Positions 1 to 6,496 of a DNA stretch of 11,937 nucleotides are shown here, piece after piece. Positions within the stretch are counted from its first letter, which is position 1. The number at the start of each line of letters is the position of its first letter. Both the position numbers and the translations under genes were made by a program. The notes beneath the pieces are model-generated. The model was not told the DNA's origin and ran no database searches. It was given only the letters and a program-made list of their open reading frames with translations. The stretch is from DATCVR01 sp036566745 (GTDB lineage: Bacteria > Actinomycetota > Actinomycetes > Jiangellales > Jiangellaceae), in NCBI GenBank assembly GCA_036566745.1, contig DATCVR010000045.1, positions 1 through 11,937 of the forward strand. Reading direction: 5' to 3'.

Positions 1-114
1 GGCCAGCGCCTGCGCGACCGGGTCGGCGTCCGGGCCGGAGCTGCAGGCGGACAGGGTGGCAGCCGCGAGCGCCCCCGCCAGGGCCACCGCCGCGATCCGA
101 AACGGGCGCCTCAC
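1..114 (-). CDS. Lipoprotein of unknown function, N-terminal fragment
   Basis: The gene is cut by the left window edge, so only 38 codons are visible. They encode a textbook bacterial lipoprotein leader: MRRPFR, then an Ala/Leu-rich hydrophobic stretch and a lipobox LSAC with the lipidated Cys at residue 24. A short flexible SSGPDADP tether follows. The GTG start overlaps the TGA stop of the upstream gene (GTGA), so the two are probably translationally coupled. The mature protein should be anchored on the outer face of the cytoplasmic membrane. Its function cannot be read from this fragment. The neighbouring LysR/beta-lactamase-like pair makes a penicillin-binding or beta-lactamase-type lipoprotein one possibility, but that is inference from context only. 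Confidence 0.75.
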   Translation of the reverse strand, partial: MRRPFRIAAVALAGALAAATLSACSSGPDADPVAQALA

Positions 115-1031
115 GACGTCGCTCCGCTCAGCGCGGCGCCGACCCGAGCGTGGTCGTTCGCCGCGGCACCATCCAACGCGGCGCCGTTCGCGGTGGTGGC
201 GGTCAACGCAGCACCCGGCGTGCACGCGATCTCACCCGGCTCCAGACTGATCCGGTCCGGCACCCAGGCCGTCACCGCACCCGGAGCGACCAGCACCAGG
301 ACGCACTCATACCCGGCGCCCACGGCAAGCCCCACCGTGGTGCCGCTCCCGGTCGCCAGATCGCCGATCGCGGCGTCGCTGTCGACGACGGCCTCGTCGA
401 CCGGAAGCAACTGCTCCGCGGTGACCACCCCGGCCGCCAGCTCGGCGCGCAGCGCAGCGGTGTAGCTGTCGCGTGCGGCAGCCAGCACGTCGGCGAGCTG
501 CGGAGCCGGTGCGCCGGCCACCACGGCCAGACCGGACTCCAGGCCTTCGATCAGCTGGGCCGGCAGCCGCGGCTCCACCGGCGCGGGCGGGAGGGTCATG
601 ACCGGCACGTCCGGGCAGCCGTCCAGGCGCTTCGGCAGGTGCTCGTCGATGTTCCCGTCGAGCCGCCACCGGTAGCAGGCGCTGATCTCGTACGGCGTGC
701 CGGGGCCGCCGAGCCAGTCGTACTCGGCCCGCTCCTGACGCAACCGCAACACCACCTCGGCTCCGCCGCCGTCGCGGACCGACGCCACGAGCGTCTCGAC
801 ATCGGGCCCGGGGCCGTCGACCATGCGCGCGTACGCCTCCGGTTCGGGACCGCGCGAGCGGATCATCACCAGGCCGAGCTCGCGGGCGTAGGCGTCCAGG
901 GCCTCGGTGTCGGCGGTCTCACGGGCACCGGTGACCGCCGACCCGGTCCCCAACACGCCGGCCGCCGCCGCTGTCGCGCAGCCGACGGCGCTCACGGCCA
1001 CCACGACGACGACCCAGGTGCGGACTCTCAT
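111..1031 (-). CDS. Putative exported lipoprotein, unknown function
   Basis: A 306-residue protein that I do not recognise. It begins MRVRTW followed by a run of valines and AVGC, so residues 5-17 are a short hydrophobic signal and Cys18 is a plausible though non-ideal lipobox cysteine. A plain N-terminal membrane anchor is the alternative. The rest is soluble and Ala/Gly/Val-rich. It has four further cysteines (119, 139, 243, 270) that could form two disulfides outside the cell. A helical stretch lies around residues 176-205. The ATG at 1031 is chosen because it starts directly before the signal. No good Shine-Dalgarno is visible, and an in-frame GTG five codons upstream is an alternative. 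The 3' end overlaps the next lipoprotein gene by 4 bp. The gene is divergent from a LysR gene 85 bp away and is therefore its likely target. Confidence 0.75.
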   Translation of the reverse strand: MRVRTWVVVVVAVSAVGCATAAAAGVLGTGSAVTGARETADTEALDAYARELGLVMIRSRGPEPEAYARMVDGPGPDVETLVASVRDGGGAEVVLRLRQERAEYDWLGGPGTPYEISACYRWRLDGNIDEHLPKRLDGCPDVPVMTLPPAPVEPRLPAQLIEGLESGLAVVAGAPAPQLADVLAAARDSYTAALRAELAAGVVTAEQLLPVDEAVVDSDAAIGDLATGSGTTVGLAVGAGYECVLVLVAPGAVTAWVPDRISLEPGEIACTPGAALTATTANGAALDGAAANDHARVGAALSGATS

Positions 1032-1059
1032 GACCAGGAGCCAAACACGAGCCGCCGAT

Positions 1060-1107
1060 GTAGTCCAATATGGATATCGCCCACCAACGTCACCGATCTG
1101 GATATCA
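1060..1107. promoter_or_regulatory. Candidate divergent promoter/LysR operator region
   Basis: The 85-bp gap between the lipoprotein gene and the LysR gene is A/T-richer than its surroundings. It contains the octamer TGGATATC twice in direct orientation, at 1071-1078 and 1099-1106, 28 bp apart. The first copy sits beside an imperfect dyad TCCAATATGGA (1063-1073). LysR proteins usually bind several T-N11-A type sites in such divergent gaps and control both genes. Assigning this as the operator is inference; no exact promoter elements are certain. Confidence 0.45.
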
Positions 1108-1116
1108 CGCCACGTC

Positions 1117-2070
1117 ATGGACCTTGTTCGCCATCTGTCGTACTTCACGGCCATCGCCGCCGAGGAACACTTCGGCCGCGCCGCCCGCAGGCTGGGCATG
1201 CGCCAGCCACCGCTGTCACAGGGCCTGCGCCGGCTCGAGGCCGAGCTGGGCGTGGACCTGTTCGACCGCAACAGCGCCGGAGTCCGGCTCACCGACGCCG
1301 GCCGGGCGCTGCTGCCGGCGGCGCTCCGCGTGCTGGACGAGGTCGAGCACCTCCGACTGCTGGCCCGCCGGCAACACGGCCCGCAGCGCCCGGCCGTGCG
1401 GGTGCGCGTCGCGCCCGGGCTCGGTCCCGCTCACTACGCCGCCCTCGTGGCGGCCTGCCGTCGGGCGGCCGCCGACGCGGACGTCGATGTCACCGAGCAA
1501 CCCACAGCGGCGCAGGTGGCCGACCTGCTGGCCGGTCGTGCCGACATCGGCTTCGTGCGCGAACCGGTCGCGCTGCGGGGCGTCTCGCTCGGACCATCCG
1601 TGTCGGTATCGCTTCGCTGCGTCCTCCCCGCCGACCACGAGGCCGCACGCCGCGGTCACGTCGCCATGCGCGAACTCGCGGGCAACGCGCTGGTCATGCC
1701 GCCCCGGGCGGACGCGGCGGCCGCCTACGACGAGGTGATCGCGGCCTGCGAGCGGCACGGGTTCCTGCCCGAGACGATCCACGAGACCGTCGACGACCGG
1801 GTCGCCCGGGGGCTCGTCGCTGCCGGCGGCATCGTGGCGTTCACCACAGACGAGCCTGGCGGAGACGGACCGGACACCCGCATCGTGCGGATCGACGGCG
1901 ATCCGCTCGGCGTGCGTTTCCGGCTCTGCTGGCGGGGCGACCTCGGCCCGCAGGCCGTCGACGTGCCGCCGGCGGCCGTACGCGTGCTCACCTCGACGCC
2001 CGCGGGTCCGTTCGGTGGCCCCGGTGGGTCTCCCCCAGCTGTGTCCGAACTGCCGGCGGTCGAGCCGTGA
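1117..2070 (+). CDS. LysR-family transcriptional regulator
   Basis: A 317-residue LTTR of normal family length. Residues 1-60 form the winged helix-turn-helix, with the diagnostic run from HFGRAARRLGMRQPPLSQ to the LGVDLFDR wing and LTDAGR. Residues from about 92 on form the periplasmic-binding-protein-like effector domain. The ATG at 1117 is the only start that fits the family N-terminus (MDLVRHLSYF); no clear Shine-Dalgarno precedes it. The gene diverges from a lipoprotein gene and is followed after 16 bp by a class A beta-lactamase-like protein gene, almost certainly in the same operon. LTTRs typically repress themselves and activate the divergent gene. By analogy with AmpR and S. cacaoi BlaA this one may respond to cell-wall damage or beta-lactams, but the effector is not visible in the sequence. 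Confidence 0.93.
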   Translation: MDLVRHLSYFTAIAAEEHFGRAARRLGMRQPPLSQGLRRLEAELGVDLFDRNSAGVRLTDAGRALLPAALRVLDEVEHLRLLARRQHGPQRPAVRVRVAPGLGPAHYAALVAACRRAAADADVDVTEQPTAAQVADLLAGRADIGFVREPVALRGVSLGPSVSVSLRCVLPADHEAARRGHVAMRELAGNALVMPPRADAAAAYDEVIAACERHGFLPETIHETVDDRVARGLVAAGGIVAFTTDEPGGDGPDTRIVRIDGDPLGVRFRLCWRGDLGPQAVDVPPAAVRVLTSTPAGPFGGPGGSPPAVSELPAVEP

Positions 2071-2086
2071 TGCGGGGAGCCGGGCG

Positions 2087-2992
2087 ATGACCACCGGGAG
2101 CGGGCTGGCCCGGGCCGCGTCCCGGATCCAGGAGTGCTTCGACGAGGCCGGGGTGTTCGGCAGCGTGCACGCCGTGGCCCTGCACCAGCGCGAGCGCGAG
2201 ATCGGCGTGGAGTCCGACGAGCCGACCGTGCTCGCCTCGGTCTTCAAGCTCCCGCTGCTGGTCGCCTTCGCCCGGATGGTCGACGCCGGAGACGTCGACC
2301 CCACCGCGGCGGTCACGGTGACGCCGGACCAGCGGACCCCGGGCAGCACCGGCATCGCCGCGATGGCCGACGCCGTGACGATGTCGTGGCGGGACCTCGC
2401 CCGCTCGATGATCGCCGTGAGCGACAACGCCGCCGCCGACGCCCTCCTCGACATGGTCGGCCTGGAACGCCTCCGCGGCACGCTGGCGGATCTGGGCCTG
2501 ACCGCCACGCGGGTGGCCGGCGGTACCCAGCAGCTGTACGACTCACTGGTCGAGGACACCGGCAGCAGCTCGCTGGGCGAGGCGATCGCCCGGCTGCGCG
2601 ACCCGGAGGCGATCTCGGTGGTGTCGGCGCTCGACCCGGCCGACCCGGCCAGCAACGTCGGCACCTGCCGAGACCTGACCCGGCTGCTCGACGCGGTCTG
2701 GCGGGATCGAGCCGCGTCGCCTGAGCAGTGTGCCTTCATGCGTGGAGTGCTCGCCCAACAGGTGTGGACGCAGCGACTGGCCGCCGGTTTCCCGTTCGAC
2801 GACGTCGTCGTGGCCGGCAAGACCGGAACGTTCGTCACCCTCCGCCACGAGGCCGGCGTGGTGGCCTACCCGAACGGCGAGCTGTTCGCCGTCGCCGTCC
2901 TCACTCGGACGACCCGGGCTCGGCTGGTGCTGCCGGCCGTCGACGCCGCGATCGCCCGGGCCGCGAAGCTGGCCGTCGCCGCGCTCCGCTGA
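2087..2992 (+). CDS. Class A beta-lactamase-fold serine hydrolase, no signal peptide
   Basis: A 301-residue protein with the ordered active-site signatures of penicillin-recognising enzymes: SVFK (51-54, nucleophile Ser51 and Lys54), SDN (112-114) and KTG (245-247). The N-terminus MTTGSGLARAASRIQECF is polar, with no Sec, Tat or lipoprotein signal, so the protein should stay in the cytoplasm. Where class A enzymes carry the omega-loop ExxLN (about 36 residues after SDN), this protein has GTQQLYDSL without the Glu. Efficient penicillin hydrolysis is therefore doubtful and stable acylation is more likely. The ATG at 2087 is supported by GGGGAG about 8 nt upstream. It lies 16 bp after the LysR gene, and the pair resembles S. 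cacaoi blaA-blaB. The enzyme's substrate is unknown. Confidence 0.88.
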   Translation: MTTGSGLARAASRIQECFDEAGVFGSVHAVALHQREREIGVESDEPTVLASVFKLPLLVAFARMVDAGDVDPTAAVTVTPDQRTPGSTGIAAMADAVTMSWRDLARSMIAVSDNAAADALLDMVGLERLRGTLADLGLTATRVAGGTQQLYDSLVEDTGSSSLGEAIARLRDPEAISVVSALDPADPASNVGTCRDLTRLLDAVWRDRAASPEQCAFMRGVLAQQVWTQRLAAGFPFDDVVVAGKTGTFVTLRHEAGVVAYPNGELFAVAVLTRTTRARLVLPAVDAAIARAAKLAVAALR

Positions 2993-2995
2993 CTC

Positions 2996-3015
2996 GTACC
3001 CCACCCGGGTACAGT
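2996..3015 (+). promoter_or_regulatory. Copper-type (CsoR/RicR-like) operator and -10 box of DUF6153-DUF305 operon
   Basis: A perfect inverted repeat GTACCC-N5-GGGTAC spans 2996-3012. Its right arm runs into a TACAGT (3010-3015) that fits the actinobacterial -10 pattern TANNNT. The GTG start of the DUF6153 gene follows 8 nt later, so the transcript is probably leaderless and a bound repressor would cover the promoter. TACCC-N5-GGGTA repeats are known as binding sites of CsoR-family copper repressors such as RicR. The same repeat occurs upstream of the ATPase gene (6417-6433). Confidence 0.72.
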
Positions 3016-3023
3016 CGGGCAGC

Positions 3024-3494
3024 GTGACGACGTCGGTGGCGCCGGGGCGGACGATGGTGCTGCGAGCTCTCGCGCTCGCGGCGCTGATCGTCGGCCTGGT
3101 CATGATGCACCACGTCGCGGGCGCTGCCACGGTCCACGCCTCGGTCCATGCCGCGGCGCACTCGACGACCCACGACGCCGTCCACCTCGACGACGGATCC
3201 AGCGCCGGATCCGTGGCAGGGGCGGTCGGCACCGCTCACGGCCACCACGCTCCGGACCAGCCGGCGGACGACGCCGCCGACGCCGCTCACGGAAGCTCCG
3301 GCGGGCACCTCCTGCACCTCTGCCTGGCCGTCCTGACCGCCGTCGTCATGGTGCTGGCCGGGTGGTCGTGGCGACGGCTGCGCCCGCAGCGGCGCGACGC
3401 CAGGTGGCCCGGTGCGCGTCGTCGCCGACCTGTCGGACCGATCGGCCGGCACGGCTTCGACCTGCTCATCTCCCTGTGCGTGATGCGGACGTGA
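3024..3494 (+). CDS. DUF6153 family His-rich membrane protein
   Basis: A 156-residue small protein with two hydrophobic segments (about 12-28 and 96-114). They flank a loop rich in histidine, with 13 His between residues 29 and 98, starting with the family-typical MMHHVAG and ending GGHLLHLCLAVL. An Arg-rich stretch (117-135) and a conserved-looking tail GFDLLISLCVMRT follow. This architecture matches the actinobacterial DUF6153 family. The GTG at 3024 is preferred over ATG 3054 because a -10 box lies 8 nt upstream, giving a leaderless start. The operator, the DUF305 gene 61 bp downstream and the facing copper ATPase gene all point to copper binding or homeostasis in the envelope. The exact role is unknown. 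The loop probably faces outward, but the topology is inferred. Confidence 0.82.
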   Translation: MTTSVAPGRTMVLRALALAALIVGLVMMHHVAGAATVHASVHAAAHSTTHDAVHLDDGSSAGSVAGAVGTAHGHHAPDQPADDAADAAHGSSGGHLLHLCLAVLTAVVMVLAGWSWRRLRPQRRDARWPGARRRRPVGPIGRHGFDLLISLCVMRT

Positions 3495-3555
3495 CGGGCC
3501 GGATCGATCCAGCCCGACCCACGTTCCAGCTTCACGTTCACAGAAGGACGACCGC

Positions 3556-4185
3556 ATGACGAAGACACGGTTCACCCTGCCCGCACTCGCCCTGGCGGCC
3601 GCCGGCCTCCTCGGTGCGTGTGCCGACGACGGCGCGAGCCCGGCCGGCTCGGGTTCGGCCTCCGGATCCGCCGCGGCTCACGCCACGGCGGACGCCGGCG
3701 CCGCCGACATCCGCTTCGCGCAGCAGATGATCCCGCACCATGCCCAGGCCGTGGAGATGGCCGCGATGGTGCCGGACGCGAGCAGCCCCGAGCTGCGCGA
3801 CCTGGCCGCCGCCATCGAAGCGGCGCAGCAGCCCGAGATCGATCGGATGACCGCGCTGCTCGAGGCCTGGGGCGAGGATGTGCCCGGGGCCAGTGGGAGT
3901 GGAGGCGGCCACGAGGGTCACGGCGGGTCGGGCGACGCCGAGGGCATGGACGGCATGATGAGCGCCGACGACCTCGAGGCCCTCGGCGCCACCACCGGCC
4001 CCGAGTTCGAACGCACCTGGCTGACGATGATGATCGAGCACCACCAGGGCGCGATCACCATGGCAGAGGCCGAGCTCGCCGACGGCTCCGACCCCGATGC
4101 CCAGGCGCTCGCCCAGGAGATCGTCGACGCTCAGCAGGCCGAGATCACCCTGATGGAGCAGCTGCTCGCCACGATCGGCGGCTGA
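3556..4185 (+). CDS. DUF305 domain lipoprotein
   Basis: A 209-residue secreted lipoprotein. The signal peptide ends in LLGAC with the lipidated Cys22, followed by a Gly/Ser/Ala-rich tether (23-50). DUF305 is a ferritin-like helical fold, and two helical pairs carry its metal-ligand-like motifs FAQQMIPHHAQAVEMA (54-69) and WLTMMIEHHQGAITMAEAEL (155-174). Between them is a Gly-rich linker with His and Met (GGHEGHGG and MDGMM, about 117-135), suited to copper binding. AGAAGGA about 7 nt upstream supports ATG 3556. The gene is probably co-transcribed with the DUF6153 gene from the copper-type operator promoter, and converges with the copper ATPase gene. DUF305 proteins are often found in copper-resistance loci; direct metal binding here is inferred. 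Confidence 0.9.
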   Translation: MTKTRFTLPALALAAAGLLGACADDGASPAGSGSASGSAAAHATADAGAADIRFAQQMIPHHAQAVEMAAMVPDASSPELRDLAAAIEAAQQPEIDRMTALLEAWGEDVPGASGSGGGHEGHGGSGDAEGMDGMMSADDLEALGATTGPEFERTWLTMMIEHHQGAITMAEAELADGSDPDAQALAQEIVDAQQAEITLMEQLLATIGG

Positions 4186-4221
4186 ACCTCGAGCTAGGTG
4201 GCCCCACACCACCAGGCGTTC

Positions 4222-4259
4222 GCCCCCATCACGAGGCCTGCATGCCTCGTGATGGGGGC
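4222..4259. terminator. Strong hairpin between convergent genes, likely bidirectional terminator
   Basis: GCCCCCATCACGAGGC (4222-4237) is perfectly complementary to 4244-4259, giving a 16-bp GC-rich stem with a 6-nt loop CTGCAT. It lies 36 bp after the DUF305 stop and 47 bp before the end of the ATPase gene, which converges on it. There is no U-tract on either side. It therefore resembles the tract-less hairpin terminators common in high-GC Gram-positives rather than a canonical one. Confidence 0.75.
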
Positions 4260-4283
4260 AATGATCACGTGGACGTGATCATT
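4260..4283. repeat. Second inverted repeat adjoining the terminator hairpin
   Basis: AATGATCAC (4260-4268) pairs with GTGATCATT (4275-4283), and the complementarity continues to a 2-nt centre (AATGATCACGT-GG-ACGTGATCATT). It abuts the 16-bp hairpin without a gap and is clearly less GC-rich. It may be a second terminator stem or a protein-binding dyad; nothing in the sequence decides between these. Confidence 0.55.
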
Positions 4284-4306
4284 CGGAGCCCGGGTGGGGC
4301 GAGAAC

Positions 4307-6376
4307 TCACGCGCCGGGGCGCAGGTCCACGCGGCGCAGGAGCTGAGCGTTGAGCGCCACGATGACGGTCGAGAGGGTCATCGCCACAGCGGCTGCCGCC
4401 GGCGGCAGCACGAACCCGATGGGCGCCAGCACCCCGGCGGCCAGCGGCACCGACACGACGTTGTACGCCGTCGCCCACACGAGGTTCTGCACCATCTTGC
4501 GGTAGCTGGCCTTGGAGAGCTTCCGCGCCGAGAGCACGCCACGGGGATCGTCGGAGGCCAGCACGACTCCGGCCGACTCGACGGCCACGTCGGTGCCCGC
4601 GCCGATCGCCAGCCCCACGTCGGCCCGGGCCAGCGCCGGGGCGTCGTTCACGCCGTCGCCGACCATGGCCACCGTCAGGCCACGCGCCTGCAGCTCGGAC
4701 ACCGCGGCGTCCTTGTCCTCCGGCAGCACCTCGGCGAACACCTCGTCGACCCCGACCGAAGCGGCCACCGACTCTGCCACGCTCCGGGCATCGCCGGTGA
4801 TCATGATCGCCCGGACGCCGTCGGCGTGGAGGCCGTCGATCGCCTGACGCGACTCGGGCCGGATCTCGTCGGCCAGTGCGACCGCGCCGATCACGGAGTC
4901 GTCGCGCACGACGTACAGCACGGTCGATCCCGCGGCCGCCCACTCCCCCGTGGCGGCGGCGATCGACGCGGGCGGCTCGAGACCGAGGTCACGCAGCAAC
5001 CCCGGGCCGCCCACGGCGACCTTCGCACCGTCGACGACTGCGCGGACGCCACGGCCGGTGATCGACCGGAAGTCCGACGCCGCGGGGACCTCGCCCCGCG
5101 CCTCGGCCGCCGCGACCACGGCCCGGGCCAGCGGATGCTCGGAGTCGCGCTCGGCGGCCGCGGCCACCACCAGCACGTCGTTCTCGTGCCCCGGCGTCAC
5201 GGCGACCACGCCGGACACCGCGGGACGACCCAGCGTCAGTGTGCCGGTCTTGTCGAACAGCACGGCGTCGACCTGGCGCATCCGTTCGAGGGCGAGGCGG
5301 TCCTTCACGAGTATCCCGGCACGCGCCGACATCGCCGTCGAGATCGCGATGACCAGCGGAATCGCGAGCCCGAGCGCGTGAGGGCAGGCGATCACGAGCA
5401 CGGTCACGGTGCGTTCGACCGCCGCCGACGCGTCGCCGAGCAACGCCCACACGACGAACGTCACGGCACCGACCCCGAGCGCGAACCAGAACAGCCAGGC
5501 TGCCGCGCGGTCGGCCAGCGCCTGCGCCCGTGAGCTCGACGCCTGAGCGTCGGCGACGAGCCGCTGGATGCCGGCCAGCGCGGTGTCGTCGCCGACGGCG
5601 GTGATCGTGACCCGGATCGAGGTGTCGGTCGCGACGGTTCCGGCCACCACGCGGTCGCCAGGGCCGCGGGTGACGGTCTTCGACTCGCCCGTGACCGTCG
5701 ACTCGTCCACCTCGGCCGTGCCCTGGGCGACCACACCGTCGGCCGGGACGCGCCCACCGGAGCGCACCAGCACGACGTCGCCGACCCTGACGTCCGCGAG
5801 CGGCACCTCGGAGACGTCGCCGTCGGGGCCGACCCGCTCGGCGGTGTCCGGCAGCAGCTCCGCCAACGCCGCGAGCGCACCTGACGCCTGTCCGAGGGCA
5901 CGCATCTCGAGCCAGTGCCCGAGCAGCATGATGACGATCAGGAGCGCGAGCTCCCACCAGAAGTCGAGGTCGAAGTCGCCGATGCCGAGCGTGGTCAGCC
6001 CACTCGCGACGAAGGCGACGGAGATCGCCAGGGCGATCAGGGTCATCATGCCCGGCTGGCGGTTCTGCAGCTCCGCCTTCGCGCCGGTGAGGAACGGCCA
6101 GCCGCCGTAGCCGAACAGGACCGTGCCGATGACGGGCGCGATCCACGTCCCCCACGTGGGCACCTCGTACCCGAGCAGCTCGCCCACCATCTCGCTGAAG
6201 TAGACGACGGGGATCGCCAGGACCAGGCTGATCCAGAACTTGTCCCGGAACATGCTCCCATCGCCATGACCAGCATGTTTGTCGTGATGCGCGGGCGCCG
6301 AACCAGGCTGCCCGGGCGTGTGGCCGTGGTGGTCGGTGGGGTGGTGATGGTCGTGGACGTGCTCGTCCGTGCTCAT
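4307..6376 (-). CDS. copB: CopB-type P1B heavy-metal (copper) translocating P-type ATPase
   Basis: A 689-residue integral membrane pump that uses ATP to export copper. The N-terminus (1-40) has 12 His and no CxxC HMA domain. Family motifs in order are TGES (229-232, actuator), CPH in the ion-binding helix (331-333), DKTGTLT with phosphorylated Asp375, SEHPLARA (HP at 414-415), TGD (527-529) and GDGVNDAP (573-580). Later membrane motifs are AYNVVSVP and STVIVALNA. CPH instead of CPC, with a His-rich N-terminus, marks the CopB/P1B-3 group, for which Cu(II) or Cu(I) export has been described. The ATG at 6376 is preferred over an upstream in-frame ATG because GAGAGAG precedes it and the copper-type operator lies upstream. 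It converges with the DUF6153-DUF305 operon. Confidence 0.93.
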   Translation of the reverse strand: MSTDEHVHDHHHPTDHHGHTPGQPGSAPAHHDKHAGHGDGSMFRDKFWISLVLAIPVVYFSEMVGELLGYEVPTWGTWIAPVIGTVLFGYGGWPFLTGAKAELQNRQPGMMTLIALAISVAFVASGLTTLGIGDFDLDFWWELALLIVIMLLGHWLEMRALGQASGALAALAELLPDTAERVGPDGDVSEVPLADVRVGDVVLVRSGGRVPADGVVAQGTAEVDESTVTGESKTVTRGPGDRVVAGTVATDTSIRVTITAVGDDTALAGIQRLVADAQASSSRAQALADRAAAWLFWFALGVGAVTFVVWALLGDASAAVERTVTVLVIACPHALGLAIPLVIAISTAMSARAGILVKDRLALERMRQVDAVLFDKTGTLTLGRPAVSGVVAVTPGHENDVLVVAAAAERDSEHPLARAVVAAAEARGEVPAASDFRSITGRGVRAVVDGAKVAVGGPGLLRDLGLEPPASIAAATGEWAAAGSTVLYVVRDDSVIGAVALADEIRPESRQAIDGLHADGVRAIMITGDARSVAESVAASVGVDEVFAEVLPEDKDAAVSELQARGLTVAMVGDGVNDAPALARADVGLAIGAGTDVAVESAGVVLASDDPRGVLSARKLSKASYRKMVQNLVWATAYNVVSVPLAAGVLAPIGFVLPPAAAAVAMTLSTVIVALNAQLLRRVDLRPGA

Positions 6377-6411
6377 CGTCGACTCTCTCTCATCCGGCGT
6401 CGGCAACCCCA

Positions 6412-6433
6412 ACGATATACCCCCAGAGGGTAT
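6412..6433 (-). promoter_or_regulatory. Copper-type (CsoR/RicR-like) operator/promoter of the ATPase gene
   Basis: ATACCC-N5-GGGTAT (6417-6433) is a perfect inverted repeat 40 bp upstream of the ATPase start codon. On the minus strand its downstream arm runs into TATATCGT (6412-6419), which can supply a -10 box (TATCGT). A repressor bound there would occlude the promoter. The arms match those of the operator at 2996-3012 except for the outermost base pair. The pattern is that of CsoR-family copper repressor sites; no such repressor gene is in the window. Confidence 0.75.
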
Positions 6434-6496
6434 TCCTCCATCGGGGTGGCGCATCGGCACCGGTGGTGAAGATCGTCGTGTCGAGACCCCGCCCGA

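Noticed and set aside
1032..1292. N-terminal extension of the 306-aa lipoprotein frame
   Set aside because: It would run into the LysR coding region and place the signal sequence internally; ATG 1031 sits directly at the signal peptide.
150..2090. Long plus-strand open frame across the lipoprotein and LysR genes
   Set aside because: Arg/Pro-rich composition typical of GC-rich shadow frames, no family motif, and it overlaps two well supported genes.
1216..2838. Long minus-strand open frame opposite the LysR and serine hydrolase genes
   Set aside because: It is the antisense of two genes with clear motifs; its translation shows low-complexity Ser/Arg/Ala-rich shadow sequence.
4186..4306. Small RNA gene suggested by the double hairpin
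   Set aside because: No promoter is visible and the position between convergent gene ends fits terminators better.
4989..6155. Minus-strand open frame inside the ATPase gene
   Set aside because: Out of frame with the P-type ATPase, whose motifs are complete; Arg-rich shadow.
6377..6460. 28-residue upstream extension of the ATPase
   Set aside because: It would span the copper-type operator/promoter; ATG 6376 has a GAGAGAG ribosome-binding site.
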